From: Paracoccus binzhouensis
Lineage (GTDB): Bacteria > Pseudomonadota > Alphaproteobacteria > Rhodobacterales > Rhodobacteraceae
DNA length: 45,345 nt
Assembly (NCBI RefSeq): GCF_016446475.1
Contig: NZ_JAEHFP010000020.1
Coordinates: 1-45,345, forward strand
Direction: 5' to 3'
The translations under genes and the position numbers were made by a program. Shown here in pieces: positions 1-7,564 of the stretch (the stretch's first letter is position 1; each line of letters begins with the position of its first letter). A model generated the notes under the pieces. It made no database searches. It saw only the letters and a program-made list of their open reading frames with translations, and had not been told where the DNA came from.

Positions 1-114
1 GGCATCGGCGCCGGCGGCGGGGACCGAGACGGCGACCGGCGCCGGCGGCTGGACCGGCCGCGCCCCGCCCCGTCGATGCGGGCCCGGCCATGGCTCGGGC
101 GAGGCGGTGCTCAT
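1..114 (-). CDS. N-terminal fragment of an unidentified protein (runs off left edge)
   Basis: An open frame starts with ATG at 114 and stays open to the left edge (38 codons). Its start codon overlaps the stop of the response regulator gene by 4 nt (ATGA), the same coupling used between the pqq genes, which suggests it is the next gene in that operon. The visible residues begin MSTASPEPWPG and are rich in Pro, Ala and Gly, with no recognisable domain. A sensor kinase partner for the regulator would fit the position, but nothing in the visible part shows it. Confidence rests on the overlap and the uninterrupted frame only. Confidence 0.5.
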   Translation of the reverse strand, partial: MSTASPEPWPGPHRRGGARPVQPPAPVAVSVPAAGADA

Positions 115-821
115 GCCGGTTCGAACAGCCTGACGCTATTGGCCAGCAACACCGCCTGGGTGCGGCGGCGGGCGTTGATCTTGGACATGATCGCGGTGAT
201 GTGGGTCTTGACCGTGGCCTCGGCAATGGACAGCTCGTAGCTGATCTCCTTGTTGGCCTTGCCCTGGCAGATCAGCCGCAGGATCTTCATCTGCTGCGGC
301 GTCAGGCTGGCGAAGCGGCGGGCCAGCTCGGCGCGGGCGGCATCCTCCTCTCCGGCGCTTTCGGGCTGGTAGCTGTCGGGGGTCACCCGCTCCCCCTCCC
401 ACATGCGGCGCAGGCTGTCGACCAGCGCCTCGCGGCCCAGGGACTTGCTGATATAGCCCTGCGCCCCGGCCGCCATCGCCGCCGAGATCATGGCGTTTTC
501 CAGGTCGGCCGAGATCATGGTGATCGGCACGTCCGGGATCTGCCGGCGCAGCGTCACCAGCCCCTCGGCCCCGCGGGCATCGGGCAGGTTCAGGTCCAGG
601 ATCACCGCATCCGGCGCGCCCTGGGCACGGATCTGTTCCTGCGCAGCCGCCAGGCTGCGGGCGGTGCGGACGTTCTTCAGCCCGAAGCTGATCTTCAGCG
701 TCAGGGCCAGCGCGTCGCACATCAGCGGATGGTCGTCCACGATCAGGATCTCGCGGACCCGGTCGGCGGAAAGCCTTGGCGATGCGGCGCGGTCTTGCGA
801 CTGCGTTTCGGCTGAGGCCAT
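111..821 (-). CDS. LuxR/NarL-family two-component response regulator
   Basis: A 236-residue DNA-binding response regulator. An N-terminal receiver domain (about residues 24-140) has the acidic pair DD at 29-30 and the probable phosphoacceptor Asp76 in ILDLNLPD. A C-terminal LuxR helix-turn-helix begins at LTPQQMKILRLICQGKANKE and continues with a typical ATVKTHITAIMSKI recognition region. The chosen ATG at 821 is preceded by a strong GGGAGGAGAA ribosome site; the frame stays open far upstream but only as a shadow of the transporter genes. It is divergent from an ABC transporter beside the pqq operon. FlhR-type regulators of methanol/formaldehyde metabolism in Paracoccus belong to this class, so control of quinoprotein metabolism is a reasonable inference, not shown by the sequence. 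Confidence 0.9.
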   Translation of the reverse strand: MASAETQSQDRAASPRLSADRVREILIVDDHPLMCDALALTLKISFGLKNVRTARSLAAAQEQIRAQGAPDAVILDLNLPDARGAEGLVTLRRQIPDVPITMISADLENAMISAAMAAGAQGYISKSLGREALVDSLRRMWEGERVTPDSYQPESAGEEDAARAELARRFASLTPQQMKILRLICQGKANKEISYELSIAEATVKTHITAIMSKINARRRTQAVLLANSVRLFEPA

Positions 822-1010
822 CGTTCTCCTCCCAAAGAAACGATAGGGGCCGGGGCTATGGCGCCCGCCGGCCTGTTGTTCCATCTTAAGACCGCCGCCC
901 GTCGGCGCAAGCCTGTTGGACCGCAAACCCCGTTTCGGGTTACGACTTCCGATGTATTGGCCTGGATCGGGACCCGTGTCACTTTCAACCCGTCGAGGGG
1001 GAAGACCACC

Positions 1011-1988
1011 ATGCAACTGAACCGGAGAATCACCCTGATGGCCGGGGCGGCCGCCCTGGCCGGGCTGGCGCTGCCCGCGCGCGCGCAATCCCCGGTCATC
1101 CGCATCGGCACGCTGGAGAACGGCACCGTCAACTGGGAGATCGAGACGATCCGCAAGCGCGGCTTCGACACCGCCAACGGCTTCGCGCTGCAGCCGCTGA
1201 TCCTGGCCGGCAACCCCGCCACCCAGGTCGCCATGCAGGGGGCCGAGGTCGATACCATCGTCTCGGACTTCCTCTGGGTGGCGCAGCAGCGCGCGCGCGG
1301 CACCGGCTTCCGCTTCCTGCCCTATTCCACCGCCGTGGGCGGCGTGATGGTGCGCGGCGACAGCCCGGCGCAATCGCTGGCCGACCTGAAGGGCAAGAAG
1401 ATCGGCATCGCCGGCGGGCCGGTGGACAAGAGCTGGCTGATCCTGCGCGCCTGGTCGCGCGAGACGCTGGGCGAGGACCTGGCCCAGGTGACGCAGCAGG
1501 TCTTCGGCGCACCGCCGATGATCCTGAACGCCGCCGAGACCGGCGAGGTCGATGCCGCGATCAACTTCTGGCATTTCCAGGCCAAGATGAAGGCGCGCGG
1601 CATGCGCGAGATCATGTCGGTCGCCACGGCGGCGGCCGATCTGGGCCTGGATCCCTCGACCCCGCTGCTGGGCTATGTGTTGCGCGACGACTGGATCGCG
1701 GCCAACCCGCAGCTTGCCGCCGGCCTCGCCCGCGCCTCCCGCGCCGCCAAGGACCTGCTGGCCCGCGATGATGCCGCCTGGGACGATCTGCGCCCGCTGA
1801 TGGAGGCCGCCGACGAGGCCGAGTTCCAGGCACTGAAGGCCGGCTGGCGCGCCGGCATTCCCGCCCCGGGGCCGGTCGATGCGGCGAATGCGCAGAAGAT
1901 GTTCGCCACCATGGCCGAGCTGGGCGGCGAGGAATTGACCGGCGGCGTCGCCACCCTGCCCGAGGGCCTGTTCTGGTGGCCGGAGTAG
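1011..1988 (+). CDS. ABC transporter periplasmic substrate-binding protein (NitT/TauT type)
   Basis: A 325-residue precursor with an N-terminal export signal (NRRITLMAGAAALAGLALP then ARA before QSP). The arginine pair ahead of the hydrophobic stretch could make it a Tat substrate. The mature part has the SsuA/TauA-like pattern: VIRIGTLENGTVNWEIE at the start, PAQSLADLKGKKIGIAGGP in the middle, then a hinge and a second lobe. ATG 1011 is used because the signal peptide starts there and GAGGGGGAAG lies just upstream. The gene begins a three-gene transporter set (binding protein, permease, ATPase) ending tail to tail with the pqq-linked SoxYZ-like gene. The substrate is unknown. Its position suggests a compound linked to quinoprotein metabolism. 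Confidence 0.88.
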   Translation: MQLNRRITLMAGAAALAGLALPARAQSPVIRIGTLENGTVNWEIETIRKRGFDTANGFALQPLILAGNPATQVAMQGAEVDTIVSDFLWVAQQRARGTGFRFLPYSTAVGGVMVRGDSPAQSLADLKGKKIGIAGGPVDKSWLILRAWSRETLGEDLAQVTQQVFGAPPMILNAAETGEVDAAINFWHFQAKMKARGMREIMSVATAAADLGLDPSTPLLGYVLRDDWIAANPQLAAGLARASRAAKDLLARDDAAWDDLRPLMEAADEAEFQALKAGWRAGIPAPGPVDAANAQKMFATMAELGGEELTGGVATLPEGLFWWPE

Positions 1989-1995
1989 CCCCGAC

Positions 1996-2778
1996 TTGAC
2001 CGGAACGCCCAAGCCCCCCTCGCCCCGTCCCGGCCTGGTGCCGGGGGTGCTGTCGCTCCTGGCCATGCTGCTGTTGTGGACCCTGGCCTCGCAGCTCACC
2101 GACCGGCCGCAGACCCTGCCGGCGCCCTGGGACGTCGCGGCGCGCATCGGCCGGCTGGCCGCGACCGGCGAGCTGTGGCTCAACGCCGGCATGACGCTGT
2201 TCCGCGTCACCGCCAGCTTCGCGCTGGCCATGGCCGCGGGCATGGCGCTGGGGCTGTGGATGGGGCGCTGGCGCGGGGCGGACCAATGGCTCAATCCCGG
2301 GCTCATCATCCTGCTGAACGTGCCGGCGCTGGTGGTGATCGTGCTGTGCTATATCTGGATCGGCCTGAACGAGACCGCCGCCATCCTGGCCGTGGCGCTG
2401 AACAAGATCCCGGTGGTCACGGTGATGATCCGCGAGGGCACGCGGGCGCTGCGGCCCGATCTGGACGACATGGCCCGCGCCTTCCGCATGGCGCCGCTGG
2501 CGCGGCTGCGCCATGTCGTGCTGCCGCAACTGGCGCCGCATATCGCCGCCGCGGCCCGGGCCGGCATCTCGCTGATCTGGAAGATCGTGCTGGTGGTCGA
2601 GTTCCTCGGCCGCTCGAACGGTGTCGGCTTCAAGATCCACCTGCTGTTTTCCAGCTTCGACGTGACCGGGGTGCTGGCCTGGGCGCTGGCCTTCGTCGCC
2701 GTCATGCTGGCCATCGACCTGTTCCTGCTGCGGCCGTGGGAGGCCCGCGCCAATCGCTGGAGGCAGGATGCGGCTTGA
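1996..2778 (+). CDS. ABC transporter permease (NitT/TauT type)
   Basis: A 260-residue inner-membrane permease with about six hydrophobic segments, the first around residues 15-35 and the last near 225-245. The BPD_transp_1 coupling region is seen as GTRALRPDLDDMARAFRMAP, the EAA-loop equivalent that contacts the ATPase. The start is a TTG at 1996, seven bases after the binding-protein stop; no closer ATG keeps the first membrane segment. Its 3' end overlaps the ATPase start by 11 nt, so translation is probably coupled. It belongs to the same importer as its neighbours, and the substrate cannot be read from the sequence. Confidence 0.88.
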   Translation: MTGTPKPPSPRPGLVPGVLSLLAMLLLWTLASQLTDRPQTLPAPWDVAARIGRLAATGELWLNAGMTLFRVTASFALAMAAGMALGLWMGRWRGADQWLNPGLIILLNVPALVVIVLCYIWIGLNETAAILAVALNKIPVVTVMIREGTRALRPDLDDMARAFRMAPLARLRHVVLPQLAPHIAAAARAGISLIWKIVLVVEFLGRSNGVGFKIHLLFSSFDVTGVLAWALAFVAVMLAIDLFLLRPWEARANRWRQDAA

Positions 2779-3370
2779 GCTGGAAGCCAAGTCCTTCGGC
2801 GCTCGGCCGGTGCTGGGGGCTTTGTCGCTGGCAGTTTCGCGGGGCGAGCGGCTGGCGATCCTCGGCCCCTCGGGCATCGGGAAATCGACGCTGCTGCGCA
2901 TCCTGGCCGGGCTGGACCGGGCCTATCGCGGCCGGCTCGACGGGGCCGACCGCCTGGCCGTGGTGTTCCAGGAGCCGGTGCTGCTGCCCTGGCGCGACGC
3001 GGTGGCGAACATCGCCATCCCGACCGGCTGCGACGCAGCCACCGCGCGGGACTGGCTGGCGCAGGTCGGGCTGGCCGGGCACGAGGCGAAGTTCCCGCGC
3101 CAGCTGTCGCTGGGCCAGCAGCGGCGGCTGGCGCTGGCCCGCGCCTTCGCCGCGGCACCCGACATCCTGCTGATGGACGAACCTTTCGCCTCGCTGGATG
3201 CCGAAACGGCGGGCCGGATGCTGGCGCTGACCGATGCGCTGCTGACTCGCTCGGGCGCCGGACTGGTGCTGGTCACCCACGACCCGCGCGAGGCCGAGGC
3301 GCTGCACGCCCGGCCGCTGCAGCTGGCCGGCCAGCCGGCCCGGCTTCAGACCCGGCTTCAGAAGGACTGA
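2768..3370 (+). CDS. ABC transporter ATP-binding protein (NitT/TauT type, short)
   Basis: A 200-residue ATPase that powers the importer formed with the two preceding genes. The Walker A motif is GPSGIGKST at residues 33-41. A Q-loop lies in VVFQEPVLLPW, Walker B is ILLMDEPFASLD and the switch histidine is in LVTHDPREAEA. The signature motif is LSLGQQRRLALARAF instead of the usual LSGGQ, with Leu replacing the first Gly. The protein lacks the C-terminal extension of typical 250-residue SsuB/TauB proteins. The start overlaps the permease end, and its last 13 nt overlap the convergent SoxYZ-like gene. Confidence 0.88.
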   Translation: MRLELEAKSFGARPVLGALSLAVSRGERLAILGPSGIGKSTLLRILAGLDRAYRGRLDGADRLAVVFQEPVLLPWRDAVANIAIPTGCDAATARDWLAQVGLAGHEAKFPRQLSLGQQRRLALARAFAAAPDILLMDEPFASLDAETAGRMLALTDALLTRSGAGLVLVTHDPREAEALHARPLQLAGQPARLQTRLQKD

Positions 3371-4134
3371 TCCCAGACCCGGCCCTCGGTATCCTGCGCA
3401 TGCACCGTCACCGGCCCCTCGCCCGGCGCGTGGGCAAAGCGGAACACCGGGTCCTCGGAGATCGAGATCCCGGCCTCCATGGTGAACAGCAGCGCCTCGC
3501 CCTGCTTGACCTCCAGCACCTGGACGAACTCGGCCGGGATGGTCAGCAGCGTCAGCTGGTCGCGTTGCAAGCCCGAGAAATTCGGGTGCCGGATCATCAG
3601 CGTGCCGACCTGCCGCCCGCCTTCCCCGGCCTCGCGATAGCGCATCTGGCCCATGGTGGCGCGCACCTGCTCCATGCTTTTCCCGGCCGGCGCCGCGCAG
3701 CCGCCCGAGGCCTTGACGAAGCGCCCGGCCATGACCTTGCGCCCGTCCGCCAGCGTGGCGACGGCGCGCAGGTCGGAATAGCTGTCGACCCGCACCCGCA
3801 CCTCGAAATCCAGCGGCATCAGCGCCTTGCCAAAGGTGAACTCGGCCGCGACCGGGGCCGGGTTGCCGTCCACCACCAGCGCCAGCGACCGGATCGCCGG
3901 CGCGCCGGGCGGCTGGGTGATGCGCACCGGCACCAGCGCCGGGTTGTCGGCGCGCGGCGGGGCGTCCAGGTCGAAGACCGCCGGATCGACCGGCGGCTCC
4001 TCGTCGGTGCCGATCACCGCCAGCCGCATCTCGTCCCAGAGCGCCGAGGGCTGCATCGGGTTCGCCACCTCGGTCGCAAAAGCCGGCGCGGCCTGCAGGG
4101 CAAGCGCAAGCGCCGCAATCAACGCGCGTCTCAT
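3358..4134 (-). CDS. Quinoprotein dehydrogenase-associated SoxYZ-like carrier
   Basis: A 258-residue exported protein with a clear signal peptide (MRRALIAALALALQAAPAFA, cleavage before TEV). The first half resembles SoxY and carries a lone cysteine, Cys146, in SGGCAAP. The second half, from about residue 165 (VGTLMIRHPNFSG onward), resembles SoxZ. In the Sox system SoxY carries sulfur intermediates on a C-terminal GGCGG cysteine; here the cysteine sits between the fused halves. Fused proteins like this are a known family found with PQQ and quinoprotein genes, but their carrier cargo is not established. It is the last gene of the pqq operon; its ATG overlaps the pqqE stop (ATGA). No thiosulfate-oxidation genes are nearby. 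Confidence 0.85.
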   Translation of the reverse strand: MRRALIAALALALQAAPAFATEVANPMQPSALWDEMRLAVIGTDEEPPVDPAVFDLDAPPRADNPALVPVRITQPPGAPAIRSLALVVDGNPAPVAAEFTFGKALMPLDFEVRVRVDSYSDLRAVATLADGRKVMAGRFVKASGGCAAPAGKSMEQVRATMGQMRYREAGEGGRQVGTLMIRHPNFSGLQRDQLTLLTIPAEFVQVLEVKQGEALLFTMEAGISISEDPVFRFAHAPGEGPVTVHAQDTEGRVWDQSF

Positions 4135-5267
4135 ATCCGTTTCTCCTTCGCCATGCGGCGATAGACCAGCGCGGTGTCGTCGCTGGTCGCATCGGCCTCG
4201 GCCTCGGCGCGCAATCGCGCGTTCAGGTCGGACCGCGAACAGACCGGGTCGGTGGCGCGCGCGTCGCCGGCCATGGCCATGGCCTGGCAGCGGCAGCCGC
4301 CGAAATCCACCTCGCGCCGCGCGCAGGACTGACACGGTTCGGGCAGCCAGGCGGTGCCCCGAAAGGCGTTGAAGGCGTCGCCGTGATGCCAGATGCGGGC
4401 CAGCCGCACCTCGCGGATGTTGTCGAAATGCAGCTCCGTGATGGTCTGGGCGGCATGGCAGGGCAGCACCGTGCCGTCCGGCGCGATGTTGAGGCCCGTC
4501 GAGCCCCAGCCGCCCATGCAGCTTTTCGGATAGGCGGCATGGTGGTCGGCCGGCACATAGTCGATGACCATGCGCCCGCGCAGCCGCTCGCGCGCAGCCT
4601 TCACCACCTCGCGCGCCCGCGCCGCCTGGGCCACGGTCGGCATCAGCGGCCGGCGGTTCAGGTCGGCCCAGCCGTGGAACTGCACGGTCGCGACCTCGAT
4701 GCGCCGGCAGCCCAGCCGCTCGGCTAGGTCGATCATCTCGGGCAGGCGGTCCAGGTTCTGGCGATGCACCACCGCGTTCAGGGTCAGCGGAAAGCCGATG
4801 GCGCCGATCCACTCCGCCACCTGCATCTTGCGGGCGAAGCTGCCGCCATAGCCGCTGATCCAGTCGGCCATCTCGGCGTCGATGCCCTGCAAGGACAGCT
4901 GGATGTGATCGACGGCGCCGTCGAGTTCGCGCAGCCGCGCCTCGGTCAGGCCGATGCCCGAGGTGATCAGGTTGACGTAAAGCCCCGCATCCCGCGCCGA
5001 GACCGCGATCTCGGCCAGGTCGCGGCGCGAGGCCGGCTCGCCGCCGGACAGATGCACCTGCAGCACGCCCAGATCGGCGGCCTGGCGGAACACCCCGTCC
5101 CATTCCGCCGCCGTCAGCTCGGCCTGCGCCCGCGTCAGCTCGACCGGGTTCGAGCAATAGGGGCAGGCCAGCGGGCAGCGATGCGTCAGCTCGGCCAGCA
5201 TCGCCATGGGCAGGCCGGGGCGCACCGGGTTGCCGTCGATGTCGCGCGAGGCGGGCGCATCCCTCAT
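4131..5267 (-). CDS. pqqE: PqqE, PqqA peptide radical SAM cross-linking enzyme
   Basis: A 378-residue radical SAM protein that forms the carbon-carbon bond between the Glu and Tyr side chains of PqqA, the first committed step of PQQ synthesis. The SAM-binding cluster motif CPLACPYC gives Cys31, Cys35 and Cys38. A SPASM-type C-terminal region has further cysteines in KSCMGGWG, LPCHAAQ, PCQSCARR, GGCRCQA and PVCSR for auxiliary Fe-S clusters. Length fits the family (about 370-390). ATG 5267 is chosen because it overlaps the pqqD stop by 4 nt and lines up with known N-termini. It works with the chaperone PqqD encoded just upstream. Confidence 0.96.
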   Translation of the reverse strand: MRDAPASRDIDGNPVRPGLPMAMLAELTHRCPLACPYCSNPVELTRAQAELTAAEWDGVFRQAADLGVLQVHLSGGEPASRRDLAEIAVSARDAGLYVNLITSGIGLTEARLRELDGAVDHIQLSLQGIDAEMADWISGYGGSFARKMQVAEWIGAIGFPLTLNAVVHRQNLDRLPEMIDLAERLGCRRIEVATVQFHGWADLNRRPLMPTVAQAARAREVVKAARERLRGRMVIDYVPADHHAAYPKSCMGGWGSTGLNIAPDGTVLPCHAAQTITELHFDNIREVRLARIWHHGDAFNAFRGTAWLPEPCQSCARREVDFGGCRCQAMAMAGDARATDPVCSRSDLNARLRAEAEADATSDDTALVYRRMAKEKRI

Positions 5268-5587
5268 GCCGCGTCCTCCCGCTTGTCGCCGCCTTCGGCG
5301 CAGGCCAGGAAGACCATGCGCCGGTCCACCAGGCTGCGGATGAAGTCGTGCACGTCGCCCTCGATCTGCTCGGCGGGGGCGGCATAGCGTTCGCACAGGG
5401 TCAGAATGACCTCGGCCAGGCTGCGTTCCCCGTCCAGCTCGGACAGGATCGCATCGCCGACCGCGTCCAGCTGCAAGGCCCGTTCCGGCGCCAGCAGCAC
5501 GCGGATGCCGCGCACGCGGTCGTCATGCAGCCGCACGCCGCGCGGCAGATAGGGCACGCAGGCGCCGCTGATGCGCCCCCCGGTCAT
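5264..5587 (-). CDS. pqqD: PqqD, PqqA-binding chaperone
   Basis: A 107-residue protein that binds the PqqA peptide and presents it to PqqE. Family features are visible: a VPYLPRGVRLHDDRVRGIRV beta-strand region, AVGDAILSELDGERSLAEVI and a helical C-terminus. The reading frame is open well upstream because of the overlapping pqqC gene. ATG 5587 is chosen because it overlaps the pqqC stop by 4 nt. It is a separate gene, not fused to pqqC as in some methylotrophs. Confidence 0.93.
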   Translation of the reverse strand: MTGGRISGACVPYLPRGVRLHDDRVRGIRVLLAPERALQLDAVGDAILSELDGERSLAEVILTLCERYAAPAEQIEGDVHDFIRSLVDRRMVFLACAEGGDKREDAA

Positions 5588-6378
5588 GGGACCGTGGCCG
5601 CATCGGGCGCCGGCTCGGGGATGGCCGAGTCGAGCAAGCCCTCGCCCGGCCGCCAGGCGCCGGGGGGAATCCGCCCCTCGACATAGCCGTGCCAGAGCGC
5701 GTCGAGCTGCGCCCAGAGCACATCGGTCTTGAACACCAGCGCCGCCGCCGCCGCGTCCTGCCTTTCCAGCGTGTCGGCATGGTCCAGCACATAGGTCAGG
5801 CCGAATTCGACATCCTTCGGCGCCTCGGCCAGCCGGTTGCGGAAATAGGCGAGGCTGGTCTCGTCGGCGAAGTCGTAATGCTTCAGCAGCCCCTCGATGC
5901 GCTCGGCATGGATCCTGGGCGCGAACATCTCGGTCAGGCTGGCGGCCACGGCATCGAGCAGCGGCATGTCGCGCACGAAGCGGACATAGGCATCGACGGC
6001 AAAGCGCGTCGCCGGCATCACTCCCGCGCCACTGGCGACGTAATCGGGATCGAGGCCCACGGCACGGGCCAGCGCCAGCCAGCGCCGGATGCCGCCGCCC
6101 TGATCGACACCGCCGTCGTGATCCTCGATCCGGTGGCGCCAGATGCGGCGCAGCTGCGGGTCGTCCAGCCGCGACAGGAAGGCCGCGTCCTTCATCGGGA
6201 TGCGCGACTGGTAATGCCAGCGGTTGATGACCCAGGCCCGCACCTCGTCCGGCGTGCACTGCCCGCCGTGCAGGCGTTTGTGGAACGGGTGGCGGTCGTG
6301 ATAGCGCTCGGCGCCGATGCGCTTCAGGCGCTCGTGGAACTCGGCGCGGGTCTGGGCGCGGTGGTCGGCAAGTTTCAT
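5584..6378 (-). CDS. pqqC: PqqC, pyrroloquinoline-quinone synthase
   Basis: A 264-residue cofactor-free oxidase that carries out ring closure and the eight-electron oxidation producing PQQ. Recognisable family stretches include RYHDRHPFHKRLHGGQCTPD, INRWHYQSRIPMKDAAFLSR, WRHRIEDHDG and LLKHYDFADETSLAYFRNRL, which carry the His, Arg and Tyr residues of the active site. Length is normal for the family (about 250). The start at 6378 overlaps the pqqB stop (ATGA). The protein ends with an acidic, Pro/Ala-rich tail (EPAPDAATVP) that is unlikely to be catalytic. Confidence 0.96.
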   Translation of the reverse strand: MKLADHRAQTRAEFHERLKRIGAERYHDRHPFHKRLHGGQCTPDEVRAWVINRWHYQSRIPMKDAAFLSRLDDPQLRRIWRHRIEDHDGGVDQGGGIRRWLALARAVGLDPDYVASGAGVMPATRFAVDAYVRFVRDMPLLDAVAASLTEMFAPRIHAERIEGLLKHYDFADETSLAYFRNRLAEAPKDVEFGLTYVLDHADTLERQDAAAAALVFKTDVLWAQLDALWHGYVEGRIPPGAWRPGEGLLDSAIPEPAPDAATVP

Positions 6379-7265
6379 GGCGCGATCTCCATACCGTCAT
6401 GGCCGATCTGCCATCCCGCCGCCTGCGCCTGCGCACGCTCGGGGCTGGCGGGATCGACCAGCGGATTCGAATTGTTCAGATGCACGTAGATGCGGGCGCC
6501 CAGGGGCACCGCGCGCAGCCCATCCAGGCTGCCGCCAGGACCCGAGACCGGCACATGCCCCATGCGCCGCCCGGTCTTGGCGCCCAGTCCGGCGCGGACC
6601 ATCTCGTCATCGGTCCAGAGCGTGCCGTCGAACAGCAGCACATCCGCGCCCGAGATGCGGTCGCAAAGCCAGTCCGGGACCGAGGCGCAGCCGGGAATGT
6701 AGAACACCCGCCGACCGTTGGCGGCCAGCTCGACCCCCACGGTCTGCTCGCCCATCAGCCCGGTCTCGACCCGCTCGCCCTCCAGATACAGCGGCACCTT
6801 GCCGGGCACCGCGAACAGCGTGGCGGTCAGGCCGGGGGCAAGGTCGAAGGCAAGCTCCAGCGCCACTTCGCGCCGCGGGACCAGCCCGGGGGCCAGCGCC
6901 GACAGCATCGGGTTGCCGGCCAGCACCGCATGGATGGCGGGCGTGGCGAACAGGTCGAAGCCCTGGCCTTCGCGCAGGGTCAGCAGGCCGGCGACATGGT
7001 CGATGTCGCCATTCGTCACCAGCACCGACCGGATCGGAGAGTCGCGCAGCCCCTCGGGCCGCAGCGCCGGGGTGGCGGCCAGCTGCTGGCGCAGGTCGGG
7101 CGAGGCGTTCACCAGCGCCCAGTCCCGGCCATTGGCGGATACGGCGATCCCGCTCTGGCTCATGGCGGGAATGCGCCCATTGCGCGCGGCATCGCAGTTG
7201 CGGCAGCCACAGTTCCACTGCGGCACGCCACCGCCTGCGCCGCTGCCGAGAATCACGATGCGCAT
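6375..7265 (-). CDS. pqqB: PqqB, metallo-beta-lactamase-fold oxygenase of PQQ synthesis
   Basis: A 296-residue protein of the metallo-beta-lactamase fold that hydroxylates the tyrosine part of the cross-linked intermediate. It starts MRIVILGSGAGGGVPQWNC and has a CGCRNC cysteine group near residue 20. VTNGDIDHVAGL replaces the usual HxHxDH, as is normal for PqqB. Further support is HLNNSNPLVDP near the C-terminus. Length is near the family norm (about 300). ATG 7265 is chosen because the N-terminus matches the family; the frame is open upstream without homology. It lies 65 nt downstream of pqqA. Confidence 0.95.
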   Translation of the reverse strand: MRIVILGSGAGGGVPQWNCGCRNCDAARNGRIPAMSQSGIAVSANGRDWALVNASPDLRQQLAATPALRPEGLRDSPIRSVLVTNGDIDHVAGLLTLREGQGFDLFATPAIHAVLAGNPMLSALAPGLVPRREVALELAFDLAPGLTATLFAVPGKVPLYLEGERVETGLMGEQTVGVELAANGRRVFYIPGCASVPDWLCDRISGADVLLFDGTLWTDDEMVRAGLGAKTGRRMGHVPVSGPGGSLDGLRAVPLGARIYVHLNNSNPLVDPASPERAQAQAAGWQIGHDGMEIAP

Positions 7266-7330
7266 GGTCAAAAGGCCCGGCAGCCCGGCCCCGGCAAGCA
7301 GGGACCGGGCCCGGACATCGCCAGAACGGT

Positions 7331-7423
7331 TTAGAACAGGACCGGCTCGTCCTCGGCCGGGGCATACATGTTGATTTCCATGCCGCAGGCGATTTCCTTC
7401 AGCGCGGGTTTGGTCCAGGCCAT
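7331..7423 (-). CDS. pqqA: PqqA, PQQ precursor peptide
   Basis: A 30-residue peptide, MAWTKPALKEIACGMEINMY followed by APAEDEPVLF. It provides the glutamate and tyrosine from which PQQ is built: Glu16 and Tyr20 are in the required E-x3-Y arrangement. A very strong GGAGGAGGAG ribosome site sits seven bases before the ATG, as expected for a precursor needed in excess. It opens the pqqABCDE operon, and the 65-nt gap to pqqB is the only sizable gap in the operon. Too short for ordinary gene calling but unmistakable from motif and position. Confidence 0.97.
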   Translation of the reverse strand: MAWTKPALKEIACGMEINMYAPAEDEPVLF

Positions 7424-7564
7424 ATGGTTCTCCTCCTCCAGGTTGCCGCTTGGGGTGCGGACAGGTCGATGCTAGGCCGCCGCGGCCCCCAGTCAACACG
7501 CCAAAGGTCGTAGATGGCCAGCCGCCGGAGGCTGTGCTAACCTCGGGCCCCGAAAGGAAAACGG
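7424..7564. promoter_or_regulatory. Divergent promoter region, pqqA versus quinoprotein relay hydrolase
   Basis: A 141-bp non-coding gap between the two outward-facing genes must hold the pqq operon promoter and that of the metallo-hydrolase. I see the strong pqqA ribosome site and an AAGGAAAA site before the hydrolase, but no convincing -35/-10 pair or perfect operator palindrome. Confidence 0.5.

Noticed and set aside
822..2309. In-frame extension upstream of the response regulator, giving a protein of over 700 residues
   Set aside because: The extension is a mirror of the ABC transporter genes, low in complexity, and a strong ribosome site marks the start at 821.
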